Origin: Ornithodoros turicata
Taxonomy: Eukaryota > Arthropoda > Arachnida > Ixodida > Argasidae
Assembly (NCBI RefSeq): GCF_037126465.1
Contig: NC_088204.1
Span: 71,795,807-71,859,806 of the forward strand
Direction of reading: 5' to 3'
DNA length: 64,000 nucleotides
Shown here: positions 21,990-32,806 of the stretch, one piece after another
Layout: each line of letters begins with the position of its first letter
How positions within the stretch are numbered: the first letter of the stretch is position 1
Program-made: the position numbers and the translations under genes
Notes under the pieces: generated by a model
The model's input: only the letters and a program-made list of their open reading frames with translations
What the model was told of the DNA's origin: nothing
The model's database searches: none

Positions 21990-24900
21990 GTGGGCTTTTT
22001 AAATATACAGGGAGGGAGGAATTTGGGGAAATGGAACGAATTGGCACTTCAGCTGGCAAAGGAAGATATCTCACTTTTCGGCGCGGTAGAGACACATCTC
22101 AGGGAAGAGGAATGCCCGCCATGTAACCCTGATTATATATGGGAGGGCTGCAATAGGAAAACAGGGGAAAGAAAGGGTGGCGGGGTGGGTTTCATGATCA
22201 AACGGTCAATGGACTTGAGGCGAGTGAATGCAGAGTGCCAGGAACATGTGTGGTTACAGGGAGCGTTGGGGAGGAGACCAGTGATGGTGTGTGCTGTATA
22301 CTTATGGACGGGGAACGCCAGGGATCGGAATAGAGAGATTATGCAATGTTTGTCGAAAGACATTAGACAGCTACGAAAAGGGCACGAGATTGTAATCATG
22401 GGGGATATGAATGCGCATATACACGAGCTAGATGGGAAAACGGACCAAACGGGAAGGATGTTGTTGGAATTCTGCGACGAGCACGACCTCATCATGGCAA
22501 ATACCAGCGATAAATGCTCAGGGGAGATTACATGGGAAGTAGGTTCCCACCACTCTTCCATAGATTATGTACTTATGTCAAGGGACATATACTGCTCGCT
22601 GCACGAGATGCAAATTGAGGAGGAGGGGGATAACAATTTGGGAAGTGATCATAAGCGTATCACAATGACATTTAATGGTACGGACACTGCACAGGATCAG
22701 CAAAGGGAGGGAGGTACGGGCTTCTTGACCAGGGCCAAGCTTGAGGAGATAGCGGCGAGGATGGAGGAGGTGGTGGAGGAGAGTACAGAACGGGAGTGGA
22801 CATACTCAGACTTCATGGGCTTTCTACAAACTGAGGGGAGGCAGGAAGAAACCCACCGAAGGAACACAAAGCGGAGACCCAGGGGCTGGTGGGATAGCGA
22901 GGTCAAATTATCAAGGCAAAAGCGCCAACAGGCGGCCAGAGAGCATAGGCGGGCAAAGAGGGAGGACGAGGATATAGAAATAGTGAGAACAAAATGGGTA
23001 CACTATCAGCGGTGCAAAGCGGAAACGGCGCAGTTAGTACAACGCAAAATTAGGGAGTCCGGTAACAGGTGGATGACCGAAATAAACCAAAAGGATAGAA
23101 AAGCCGCGCAGAAATTCTGGAATTATATCAAGGAGCAGGGAAGGAAGACGGAAAAGCGACAGAGTTTTCTAATAACAGAGGGGGATACAAAGTTGGAGGG
23201 CAGCACAGCCCTGCAGCATATCAGAGAGAAAATGCAATCGGTTTTTGGCTCTACGGAACAAGCGGAAGGTGCGAAAGTACCGATGGAGACGGGAGATGTG
23301 GAGGGTCTTGGGGGCAGCGTTGATGGGGTATCGGAGGCAGAATGGTCGCGAGCGCTAAGAGCAATCCCAAATGGTACAGCGACAGGACCGGATGGGGTCC
23401 CGGTGGCATTCATAAAACTACTCCAACAATCGAGTCAGAGGATTCTCCGAGAGATAGTTAGCAGGATTCTGGCCAGCGGAGACATACCCCCTGAATGGAA
23501 GAAAGGGAGAGTCAGTTTAGTGTATAAGGGTAGAGGGAGCAAGGAAAGGATTGAATCGTACCGACCGATTACGGTCACGTCGGTGCTGTACAGGATAGCA
23601 ATGCAGATTTTGAAGGAAAGAATCGAAGCTTGGGTGGAGGGAAATGGGGTACTCGGCGAATTGCAGAATGGGTTCAGAAAGGGACGAAGGTTGGACGATA
23701 ATCTGTTTGTGCTAACCCAGTGCATGGAAATAGCGCAGAACGAAGGGCGGCCATTATTTCTCTGCTTTCTTGACATTAAGGGGGCGTATGACTCTGTTGT
23801 TCTTTCGGTTTTATGGGAGAAACTATACGCATTGGGCATGAGCAGTAGCATGATAAATCTGCTACGAAGGGTATATGAGGGCAGCTCGGTGGACATTTCA
23901 TGGGAAGGGAACAACGTTGGGAATGTGCAGGTAAAACGGGGGCTCAGGCAGGGATGCCCACTGTCACCGATATTGTTCATGCTGTATATTAGAGGTATAG
24001 AGAAGGAGCTAGAGGAATGCGGCCTGGGCTTCGACATCAGCTACGGGGTGGGTCGACAACAAAAAGGGCAGAAGATTCCAGGCTTGATATATGCGGATGA
24101 TATTGTACTGATGGCGGACACAGCACAAGACTTGCAAGGGCTCATGAATATATGTGGAAAAACCGGTCAGACTTTGGGACTCAGGTTCAGTGGCGACAAA
24201 TCAGCAATCATGAGGTACAACGCGAGAGAAGAGACACCGCTGTTTGTGCAGGACACGGAGGTACAAACTGTTTCAAAATACAAATACCTGGGGGTGTGGA
24301 TATCGGATGAAAAGAATTACCTAAAAGACCACGAAGAAGAGCTAAACATGAAAATAAGGAGGAACTCGTCGATCATGAAAAGCAAAGCCTTGTGGGTGCA
24401 CAATAAATATGAAGTAATTAGAAGGGTGTGGAAGTCTGTAATGGTACCAGGTATCACGTTTGCAAACGCGGTACTGAGCATAAATGCCGGCATTATACAG
24501 TTTATGGAAGCTAGGCAGCGAGGAGTGGGGAGACTGGCACTTGGGGCACACGGGACTACACCCAATGAGGGCGTGTTGGGAGACATGGGATGGGCGACTT
24601 TTGAGGGACGGGAAGCAAAAAGCAAACTTCGGTACGAGAACAGGGTCCGGAAACTGGGAGACAAAAGATGGGCCAGGAGGGTTTTGTCATACATATACTT
24701 AAAGAACGTGGACACGCGGTGGAGGAAGCGCACCAGGAAGCTCGCGTCTAAATACCTTACGAAATCCAGGGACGAAAAGAAAAGCATTAAAAACCAAGTT
24801 AAGGAATCTGAGACAGAAGTCTGGCGTTCACGTATGGAGGCGAAGAGGGCACTGGGATTGTACAGAGCGAGAAAGAAAGACATCGCCAAGGAGAGCTTTT

Positions 24901-25211
24901 TTGATAATTCCCAGGGGAGCGCGCTGCTGTTCGAGGCCAGAACCGGTATGATGAGAACTAAAACGCATTATGCAAAATTTCAACCCGGCATCAGCACGCG
25001 ATGCGACTTGTGTCAGGGAGAAGAGACCACCGCGCACGTCATCCTAGAATGCAAGGGACTCCATCCGGGACTGAGGGAGGGCACAGAGATGTGGAGAGCA
25101 CTGGGCTTTGGGAATGAGGAGGGTGAGGTGGATTCCGAGGCAGTCGGAATAACGAAGGCCAGGTTGAACTACTGGTGGAAGAGGAAGCTTATCAACGGTA
25201 GTCAGTGCTAA
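21990..25211 (+). CDS. LINE ORF2: endonuclease and reverse transcriptase
   Basis: The frame gives 1073 residues when counted from a GTG at 21990; there is no ATG at its start, and it is open upstream into ORF1. Residues 1-230 are an APE-like endonuclease: LNIQGG, VETH (Glu 34), GDMN (Asp 139), SSIDYVLMS (Asp 192) and SDH (220-221). The reverse transcriptase spans about 450-780: GPDGVP, YRPITVTSVLYRI, LDIKGAYDSV (594-603), QGCPLSP (654-660) and the catalytic YADD (701-704). A C-terminal finger has Cys 1005, Cys 1008, His 1016 and Cys 1021. There is no RNase H. It nicks target DNA and copies the RNA in place. No internal stop or frameshift is seen. Confidence 0.92.
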   Translation: MGFLNIQGGRNLGKWNELALQLAKEDISLFGAVETHLREEECPPCNPDYIWEGCNRKTGERKGGGVGFMIKRSMDLRRVNAECQEHVWLQGALGRRPVMVCAVYLWTGNARDRNREIMQCLSKDIRQLRKGHEIVIMGDMNAHIHELDGKTDQTGRMLLEFCDEHDLIMANTSDKCSGEITWEVGSHHSSIDYVLMSRDIYCSLHEMQIEEEGDNNLGSDHKRITMTFNGTDTAQDQQREGGTGFLTRAKLEEIAARMEEVVEESTEREWTYSDFMGFLQTEGRQEETHRRNTKRRPRGWWDSEVKLSRQKRQQAAREHRRAKREDEDIEIVRTKWVHYQRCKAETAQLVQRKIRESGNRWMTEINQKDRKAAQKFWNYIKEQGRKTEKRQSFLITEGDTKLEGSTALQHIREKMQSVFGSTEQAEGAKVPMETGDVEGLGGSVDGVSEAEWSRALRAIPNGTATGPDGVPVAFIKLLQQSSQRILREIVSRILASGDIPPEWKKGRVSLVYKGRGSKERIESYRPITVTSVLYRIAMQILKERIEAWVEGNGVLGELQNGFRKGRRLDDNLFVLTQCMEIAQNEGRPLFLCFLDIKGAYDSVVLSVLWEKLYALGMSSSMINLLRRVYEGSSVDISWEGNNVGNVQVKRGLRQGCPLSPILFMLYIRGIEKELEECGLGFDISYGVGRQQKGQKIPGLIYADDIVLMADTAQDLQGLMNICGKTGQTLGLRFSGDKSAIMRYNAREETPLFVQDTEVQTVSKYKYLGVWISDEKNYLKDHEEELNMKIRRNSSIMKSKALWVHNKYEVIRRVWKSVMVPGITFANAVLSINAGIIQFMEARQRGVGRLALGAHGTTPNEGVLGDMGWATFEGREAKSKLRYENRVRKLGDKRWARRVLSYIYLKNVDTRWRKRTRKLASKYLTKSRDEKKSIKNQVKESETEVWRSRMEAKRALGLYRARKKDIAKESFFDNSQGSALLFEARTGMMRTKTHYAKFQPGISTRCDLCQGEETTAHVILECKGLHPGLREGTEMWRALGFGNEEGEVDSEAVGITKARLNYWWKRKLINGSQC

Positions 25212-25355
25212 AACTGGGGTCACAAACGATTAGGCCTTAGTCTTAGTCTTTTTGACACTATAGTTTAACACTTATTTCTTCTTTCTTTGGCTAGGTGGCG
25301 CAACGTCACCGCCCGCTACAAAGGGAACAGCCACTATCCATCCATCCATCCATCC

Positions 25356-26109
25356 GAAGAAATCGTGTCGTCTGCTCCTGAAATTTTTCTTCCTGTCTTT
25401 TTTTTCAACGCGTGGCATTTTGGAAAGAAGAAAAGCTATTTACACGCTGCAACATAGCACCCTGCAAATGCGAGTCATAAAAGTGAAAAATAAAACAAAA
25501 ATTGCTTCGCGGTTGGAAATTTGATAATAGGTGTGGGGAACTCTAATGCTGGGTTCTAATTTTTGTAATGGAGAACCTCTGGTTACGCTGGCTGCATTTT
25601 CCCGGTCGTTTTATTTCTTGTTTTTTGTATTCGTGTCTCGTTTCCCTTTGATCGCTTTATCCTAACGGGAGGAAGAATGAAGAAAAATGGAGAAAGAGGC
25701 ATCGGGGGGGTTGTGAATGCTGGTGGAGGTGGGATGAACGACTGCTCTTGTGAAATCTCTGCCGTTGGGTCCCTGGCGCTGGAAAAGGACGAAAGAAGAA
25801 GGGAAAAAAGAAGAAGAAAAAAGGAAGGAAGTTGTGGCCCAGATATGCGGTGGTGGCTTTTGTCTTAAATTGGTTGGGCTGGGAGGCGTTCTCCTCCTGC
25901 GGGTGGTCTGGCTCATAAGTTATTTTGCCCCTGCGGTTGGGCAGCTATAGAGGTAGAGCTAAACTTATTGCCTTTTTCTTCTCTTTCTCTGTATAATGCA
26001 GCCTTACTTTGAACAGTGTTTCGTGGTATAACTTTTTTTGTTGTATACATGTCTGAATACTCCGCAAGTTGTCTCGTTTTGTTGCTGTACTCAGGATAAC
26101 GTCTTGCAG
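25356..26109. other. no gene recognised
   Basis: LINE 3' flank. It starts with a copy of TGTCGTCTGCT at 25366-25376. A purine-rich stretch near 25660-25840 gives short frames of low complexity only. Confidence 0.4.
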
Positions 26110-26282
26110 GCCGTTTTCTTCACCAGAATAATCGACTGGTGTCTCTGTGCAGTCGCCAGGGGCCCAGCGTTCTTTCTTTACTCCTTGAACACGCTTATAG
26201 GCTGACGCAGTACATTGAGGAGTCCACCAGCATCATCGATGTGGATATCACCACAAATAGCTCAGCCAGCTTAGCAGTGCAG
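26110..26282 (+). CDS. orphan exon-like segment, function unknown
   Basis: After TTGCAG (acceptor-like, ending at 26109) a 57-codon open frame begins with two leading bases and ends at CAG before GTGGTA (donor-like). The peptide includes SLLLEHAYRLTQYIEESTS and IIDVDITTNSS, looks more protein-like than its surroundings, and has C-rich third codon positions. Another frame here, entered after CTGTACTCAG at about 26097, is also open for about 40 codons and then stops. I recognise no family. It may be a retroelement remnant or an exon of an unseen gene. Confidence 0.2.
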
Positions 26283-26601
26283 GTGGTATACGAATGAACA
26301 CATTATTCAAGCATTACGACTTGTCTCGTATACTCGAGGTAGTAATGCAACAAATTATCATTCTCACACAATACTTCCATCTCCGTTCTAATCCTGAAGG
26401 GCCCAGACCCGCAAAACTCGTTTTGATTCGTTCGTTGACTCGTTCGAACTTGTTTGGGCAATGTCACGACCATTGCGGAGTGACGTGCGTCCTGGGCCGA
26501 CTTCACTTCATTGTTAGAGGCGAGAAATGTTGACCAGTTACTATTAACAACAGTACTTTCGTGTTGCTCTACAGTTAGACGTAGGGGACACAGACTATGA
26601 C

Positions 26602-27201
26602 ACTGCGATGTGGAATGTACTTGAAGTACCAAGTACTCAAGTACTACTTTAAGTGCATCTCTCAGTACTTGTATACTTAACTTAAAATACATTTTAATTG
26701 GAGTATTTTGTACTGTACTTTAAGTACTCTTCTTCGGTACTTGCCTTTCAAGTGCTCAAGTAGCAATACAAACGCAAAACTTGGTCGCAAAACAATTTCT
26801 TTCGGTTCATATGAATGAGTCAGCTGTAAACTATTCAGGTTTTCTATAGCACTTCCCAAAAATGCTTGCTAAAAGCTTTCTAAAGGTAACAGTTGAAACA
26901 TAATTGCCTCACGTTTTATCACTATACCAAGTGCTGAAACGTCCAGCGATACGATATGTCTTTATTTATTTATGCATATACCTCAAAGGCCCTTGCGGGC
27001 GTTACATGAATACATATAAATTACATATAAGTTTGTAATGTACTTGATGAGTGCTTTAAGGTACTTTGGAAAATACTTTGTACTCTACTTTAAGTACATT
27101 TGTAGTACGGTACTTTCTACTGTACTTAAAGGACAACAGGGGCTAGGTACTTGGTGCTTTACTTCAAGTACAATTTTGAGGTACTTTGCCCATCACTGGC
27201 A
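26602..27201. mobile_element. hAT-like non-autonomous element with AGTACTT-rich ends
   Basis: The right end reads, on the opposite strand, CAGTGATGGGCAAAGTACC, a classic hAT-type terminus; the left end, CACTGCGATGTGGAATGTAC, is a diverged match. Arrays of AAGTACTT and ACTTTAAGTA fill both ends. No transposase is present. The target duplication is not evident. Confidence 0.6.
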
Positions 27202-27547
27202 ATAGGTAACAAAGTGACTTGCGTTTGTCTCTCCGGATGGTCTCGACTCCAGTGCATTTTTACGTTGTTTTCGCTCTTAGCGAAACAGCTCTTAGCTGTT
27301 AGTAACCATTCTATTTCACAAAAAATTTTTTTCACCGTTTCATCGAAGTGGCCGGGAAGGATGTTTGATCCTGTTCTGTCACTCGACAGCGATGTCGCAA
27401 TGTGTGATTGGCTTAAAGGCACAGACGCTTTTGATTCATGCATTCTACCGTTTTTAAATGGTCACATGGATTGCATTTCTGCACGTGACTAAGTCACATA
27501 AAAAGTGAGGGTTTGCATTTAGCTTTTCATACATTTGCATACAAACT

Positions 27548-27723
27548 GAATTGGCACTGCACTTGATGAGTACTTTAAAGTATTTTGCCTAGTACTTTGT
27601 CCTTATACTTTGAGTACATTAGCAATGTGCATGGTGCTTTGCACTGTACTTAAAGTACTACTTATGCCAAGTACTTGGTTCTTTACTTGAAGTACAATTT
27701 TGAGCCAGTTTGCCCATACACTG
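27548..27723. repeat. second copy of the AGTACTT-rich element end
   Basis: A direct, roughly 75 percent copy of 27034-27201, with the shared order CTTGATGAGT, ACTTTGTCC/TAC and TTACTTSAAGTACAATTTTG, ending in GTTTGCCCATACACTG. The 350 bases between the two copies are unique. It is either a neighbouring partial element or part of a nested pair. Confidence 0.6.
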
Positions 27724-29727
27724 CACCGCGTTTGCTTTCACTTGTTTTTCTTCATTCGAGATTACCTTTACCAACACGTACGAAACTAAAACTAAGACGG
27801 CAGAGAAAATGTGCGACCGTCTGTGCAGAAAACGGACCTCATTTTGATGGCAGACGATGGAGTTATCAGGTAGAACGCAGTTGTGCATCATGGGAAACGT
27901 TGTCGTCTGCTTACTATTACTCTCGTCCTGCATCATCGTCTGCTTGTTTATGTTTCTCGCAGACGATACAAGTTGCTTCTGCACTATCTCAGGGAACAGC
28001 TCTTTGCGTATATAGCACTTCGTGAAATGGCATCGGCCGTTTGTTGCGTAACGATAGCGCTATCTACTATATTTTCTTCTCTTTATATTCTTAGCGTTCT
28101 CCTTTTGAGGAATGGCGGCGCAATAGCAATCTCGCTGAAAGAACGCAGGTGCTGGGTGGGTGTGTTTCGCAGAAGCAGTACACTCGACTGGAGCTCGTAG
28201 AGGTCACGAATTCTCTCTCCTTCTTTTAAATGACTGGTTGAATGTTGGACCAATACATTTTGATTACCTTTCGTACACAAGACATCACATAAACACGGCT
28301 CCCTGTCAGATATTTATGGCACCAGATAACCAGACAAAAAAAAAAAAAAAGTCGCAGCTGCTCTGTTACAATAGCAGAAAGCCAGAAGAAATGCGTCTGC
28401 ATCATTAAACATTACTGCAACGGCTCTTTTGTGAAACAGTTCTGGCAAAGGATTTTAAATGGTCTTGCGTATGGTGTCACCAATAAAGCTCAACCCGTTG
28501 TTCGATAGATATGACGTGCTCAGAATGAATGCTGATGGCTTTAAGGGAAATGGGGTTGCCAGGCTACCGTGCGGCGAAATTGTCAGATACGAAGTCCTCG
28601 ATCGTATTATTGCCGGTGTGGTTCATAATGTTGCATTATTTTCGCTGCCATTAAGCGCAGTGCGACGTTTGCACGCTACGAGCACAAAGGTGATGTGGAG
28701 TCATTTCTGTTGAGCTAAGAAAGTCCAATCGTTAACGTACAAGATATATTATCCGCTTCAAGTGTGCTGAACACGACCGTTTTATGAACTTGTTTCTGTT
28801 TGAATTGAAGCATTCACAATAGCTATATGGTCGGCGTGTTTCGTCTGCTTGTAAAACGTGCGTCGTCTGCTTCAGCAGCAGAGGGCGCGAGACTTTAGAC
28901 TTCCGCATTTGGCTCTCGACGATGCTTACATAACGCGGTCGCGTATCGCATTGCCAGAGGAAGCTACAATTCGAGACTCACGTCTCGTTGGCGTTTTTAC
29001 GTTTAGGCCTGCACACATATAATTCCCGTCTGCTGTATTTCGCCGTCAGTCTGAAACTGAACTTCTGAACGCACACTTTCAAGAAGCAGAGTTAGAATGC
29101 GAAAACGGCGCCGCCGCATCCACACCACACCCAGCTGTGGACTCTGCCGGTTCCTCAATTCCACTGCTTGCAAGCATACCACAACATAAGAAAGCAAAAG
29201 CGCCAAAATTTCAAGGTCGTTCGTGAACCGAACCGCTTCTGACAAGAAAAATAAAACTGAGCAAAACAAACCGAAATCGCACCGTGCGCTGTCGTCTGCT
29301 AGAGTTTCTTGCCCTCCCATTGGACGCTGCTCAAGCGCCCTCGCGTTGCTGGCGCCACGTGGTGAGGGAGGCTACAAACAGGCGCCAGTAATCCGTTGTG
29401 ATCGTGTGTTCGCAGACGTACCTCACCTCTAGTGCGTTAAGATATCTTGCACTGTGCAATGTTTTTATCAAAACTACATTTTGTCCCTCCCTGAATTGCG
29501 AATATGTCTGTCGGATTTTCACTTTGGAATCACTTGAGAGTATCAGGAAGTCCAGGAGTGCGTTGACCGCGAGGGTGGCGAAGTTTTCAAAAGTTTCTGC
29601 TACCACGTGCCGCCATTCTTTGAATGCGCCAGCGTGGTTTGTTTACGTTGGAGAACCGTGTTTTGTGCTCTCTACTTACCTTGTGTCCGTATGAAGTGAT
29701 CCCTTTGACAGTGCGTCGTCTGCTACG
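27724..29727. other. no gene recognised; upstream flank of the caskin-like exon
   Basis: Seven close matches to CGTCTGC (five or more in TGTCGTCTGC form or one base away) lie between 27850 and 29727, in both orientations. Open frames on both strands are short and without motifs. The promoter of the exon at 29728 should lie here, but I can point to no TATA box. Confidence 0.4.
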
Positions 29728-29830
29728 ATGCTGTCGTCTGCATTTCGGGATAACGAACTTCTGCAGGCCGTGAGGAACGAGGATATCGGAGCGCTGACGA
29801 GGATTTTGGCGAAAACAAAAACTCCCAAAA
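29728..29830 (+). CDS. probable first coding exon of a caskin-like ankyrin-repeat protein (partial)
   Basis: ATG at 29728 opens a frame of 34 codons plus one base, ending in a strong donor AAAA|GTAAGT at 29831. The peptide NELLQAVRNEDIGALTRIL resembles the start of caskins, where an EL-QAV-x-ED-x-G-x-x-R-LL helix pair precedes the ankyrin repeats and exon 1 has a similar length. Caskins are multi-ankyrin, SH3 and SAM scaffolds that bind CASK. I did not find the second exon in the 34 kb to the right, so its intron would be very long or the gene is broken. Other ankyrin proteins begin similarly, so the name is tentative; that the segment is a coding exon is more secure. A GTCGTCTGC word covers codons 2-5. 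Confidence 0.45.
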
Positions 29831-30779
29831 GTAAGTTCTGCACAAAGTTTCTTGTTTCGTCTCCACATATGAAAATGTTGATCGCTTTTTACGACGACCT
29901 CGTACAAAGTTGTATGTATGCTATGCGGATATAGAGCGCCTGATCGCTGACCGAGTTATACGCGGTTATGTTGTCTGCAATTGCTGAGTGAAACCAGCAA
30001 TATTGTTTTAATATATGTTCTGACATACCGGGGTAGCCGTTAATAAGGCCACTGCCTATACGTCCTCCACATACGACGACCCCGACCGTACATTAGTAGC
30101 ATCAAGATGGGAGTCTTGTAGTCTCAGGGTCGGGTTTATTTGCTCTCATTGCCCCTCCATCCTTGTTGTGCTCAGAGGAGAAGGGAGGTGCCCAGCCCAC
30201 CCGTCCATTTTTGACGAAGTGGCCGGGGAGGATGTTTGATCCTCTTGTGTCACACGACAGCGATGTTGAGTGCAACAGCTCAGACGGGGCCCGGTAATGA
30301 ACGTGTGTTTTGTGTATTGCTTTGCGACGAGGCGATGTCCGACGTCTTCTTGAATGTGATTGTCTGTCCGTGCTGGCTTCGCCGTGTTTGATGGGCGTTT
30401 GCTGGGAAGAACGGCTCACAGGCGACGAAGTTTTTCCTTTTAGCCGGGGACATTGCTTTTGGTTCCTTAGCGGTGTCATGCACAATGTTCCATTTTCTCA
30501 AAGCCAAAAAATTGCGAGACTGTATCAAATGAATAAGAAGTTCGATTGCGCGTCCAATAAAGTTTGAAACAAAGTGTGCGATATTATTGTACATTTAGAA
30601 TTCATTTTATTCACGCTTACGTGTTTCTGATGGTTAACTAACATAAATTTCATTTGACCTTCACTTTGACAGCTGGTTTTGGTTGTCATCGTATTTAATG
30701 ATAATTCGCAGGTGCGGTGGGGTCGCACGTGCTGAGACCAACTTATAGTAGCACTGAACTGTGTCGACAGTAACAAACA
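29831..30779. other. no gene recognised
   Basis: Would be intron 1 of the caskin-like gene. Short overlapping frames on both strands only. Confidence 0.35.
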
Positions 30780-30960
30780 ACGACCACCTTTATTTTAAGA
30801 TGATGAATGGGAAGTTTCATGGCCAGGGGCGATACTCTACCTCCTTGGTGGTGGTGATGCGGGGAATGAAATGATGAGCCCCTTCACAATAAGGATCGAA
30901 GTCCTATGGTATCCAGAAAGGTGAAGGGAACTTTGAGGGCAGAGCGTTGGTGGGCTGGAC
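30780..30960 (-). repeat. LINE 3'-end fragment (RNase H-bearing family)
   Basis: On the minus strand, the last codons (FLDTIGLRSLL then stop at 30884) and the 3' UTR match the element at 43031-43854, including the GGCGATACTC / GAGTATCGCC stretch and the AATAAA-like end. It is a truncated copy with no coding capacity. Confidence 0.75.
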
Positions 30961-30962
30961 AG

Positions 30963-31060
30963 TATCCTGATGGCCTAATGATTAGGAAATCCGGGAGGAA
31001 ACACGGCGCAACCGACGCCGGGATTCGATCCCGTTCACCTCCCAGTATCCCAGGGGGAGC
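30963..31060 (+). repeat. tRNA-derived SINE fragment
   Basis: A box-like GGCCTAATGATTAGG and B box GGATTCGATCCC are spaced as in a Pol III promoter. No intact cloverleaf. It adjoins the LINE fragment on its left. Confidence 0.5.
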
Positions 31061-31083
31061 TGAACCGATTTCGAATCTCCTAT

Positions 31084-31255
31084 AGGAGCATGAGAGAACT
31101 GATGTTCTGAGGCTAGAACAACATGGAAGGGACAATCACAAACAAGGCGTGTTAGCTTAGCTCAATTGGTAGAGCCCTGGACCGGTAATCCAGAAGATGT
31201 GGGTTCGAGTCCTACAGCGGATTAACCTTTTCAGTGACTTTCAACTTTCATCGTT
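31084..31255 (+). repeat. composite tRNA-like SINE (family A)
   Basis: A leader (GAGAACTGATGTTCTGAGGC, then AACAACATGGAAGGGACA) precedes a tRNA-like part at 31151-31226 with D arm GCTC-AATTGGTA-GAGC, anticodon-like loop CCGGTAA and B box GGTTCGAGTCC. About four extra bases (AGCG/AGCT) separate the T arm from the acceptor, so it is not a working tRNA. Related copies lie at 52355, 53702 and 61031. Confidence 0.7.
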
Positions 31256-31545
31256 AATCTCTGGTTTAGGAGCTCTGGTTTTGCGTTGGTCTTCTTCGGA
31301 TAGCAATATCGCGTGAAGCAACTGCGTAAGACTTTTACACATCTGCATACATTCATCTTCGATAAGGCATATACGTAGTGACCGTACATACGGAGTACAT
31401 AGGGAATGGTCATCTAATGCCCTTTGACACAAAGGAGTTGAGCATCGATTCCCTATATAGTGTCACGTAGTATTTGATATAGTATTAGCCAGTAGATAGT
31501 TTATGGATCGTATTAGGCAGTACGAAAGCCAGCATCTATTACATC

Positions 31546-32138
31546 CGTGCCACACGGGCAGAAAAAATGACATTATCGCGTAATGTCAGTCGGTCACCGA
31601 ATGCCATTTCTTACGATAGTCGTACTACACGTCAGATTGGGATGACATTGAACGCGATGATGTCTGTGCGGGTGTCCCACTATCCGCGTAAGAGATGCGG
31701 TACTTGAAGAGCGTAAACGTGTTCAGAGAGATTCAAAATACCCAAATATCTCACAAAATGAGAAAATTTCCTTTATTTCATAATCGATAGTCTGGACTCT
31801 GTCGGAAAACTGTTGTAATCTTGTCTCTGTCAGCTGGCAGTCTATGCCAAAAGGAGATACGAAAAAAAAAAAAAAGCAATCCTTAACAACGCCAGGCATT
31901 TTGCAAAAAATAATGCTCGTTTTCGTGTAATTCATAAAATAATTGCGCGGCGCGCAGTACAGAGTGGCTGTATGGAAGTTTTAAATTGCTCTTGTACCCA
32001 GGCATTGGGAGCGCGAGGGCACGCATGTCGTGGGCGAATGAGTTGTTGCGATCTCGTCACGCGGGAACTGTCATTAAGATGAATGTCATTAAATAACTCA
32101 TTGTACGCACTAAATGCCATTTTTCGTGCCCCTGTGAT
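31546..32138. mobile_element. probable MITE-like TIR element
   Basis: CACACGGGCAGAAAAAATGA at the left is matched by the complement of the right end, CAGGGGCACGAAAAATGGCA. Words of the ATGACATT type recur in both ends. No frame inside. Boundaries are approximate. Confidence 0.5.
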
Positions 32139-32806
32139 ATAGTTAGTTGATCGTATCATTTACCTTCCGTTCCAACTACTACGACGTTGTCCTGGCGCGG
32201 GTCAGTGACCATGGTGTCGCTGGTCGCATGCTATTTCCTTCGCTCATCTCCTTATACCCAAACTCCCACCCATGCAGCGTCGTGCAGTGTCCATTGCATT
32301 TGCGGAATGCGCGGTAACTTGTCAGATAGATGTGATCCGAGTCCTTTCCGGAAGAGGAATTTGAAATCGAAGCCCGACATGTGGCACGGCACCCGGAAAT
32401 TAGAAACCCCCCGAACTTCCAAAGGATGTCCGGCAGAAACGCCCCCCCAAATATCGGGCGATAGTTGATTACTCCGGGGTCCCTTTTCTTCTGCATCGGC
32501 TGCGGTCCAACTGCGATAAGGACGTATTGATTTGTATTGCATTCAGTGCCTTTGTTCGGCGTTTTATTGGAAGAGCATGTGGCTGGGGTATACAGCTCGG
32601 GATGGGAGCCGATTACAATGATTTCGAGATATAAGTCGAGGGCTTGTCTGATCTATATCGATTGCAGAGCTTGTTGTCGATGGTAACGTGAGATAATTTG
32701 TAGCAACAACAGGCGTATGTATGCGGGTTCTACACGCCTGTAATTTTGCGTGCGTGTGTGTTCTGTACTACGCGTGTGTTTTTGTGTCACCACGATGCAA
32801 CTGCTG

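Larger units (their letters stand above)
20320..25355 (+). mobile_element. full-length non-LTR retrotransposon (LINE) with two open ORFs
   Basis: A GC-rich leader, ORF1 (20698-21921), ORF2 (to 25211) and a short 3' UTR end in a simple ATCC repeat at about 25338-25355. The esterase-bearing ORF1 together with an APE-type endonuclease plus reverse transcriptase in ORF2, and no RNase H, points to the CR1/L2-like group. That placement is from domain order only. The 5' end is approximate (20300-20430), and I could not find a target-site duplication. Neither ORF is interrupted, so the copy looks young. It lies in the same direction as TOM1, about 3.6 kb downstream. Confidence 0.88.

Noticed and set aside
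22133..25037. Several minus-strand frames of 69-200 codons
   Set aside because: They are shadows of LINE ORF2; the plus-strand frame has all catalytic motifs.
28459..28713. 84-codon plus-strand frame
   Set aside because: Short, without motif or splice context, in a repeat-rich stretch.
31151..31226. A functional tRNA (Thr-like, loop CCGGTAA)
   Set aside because: Extra bases between T arm and acceptor, other copies with broken stems, and a shared repeat leader show a SINE, not a tRNA gene.
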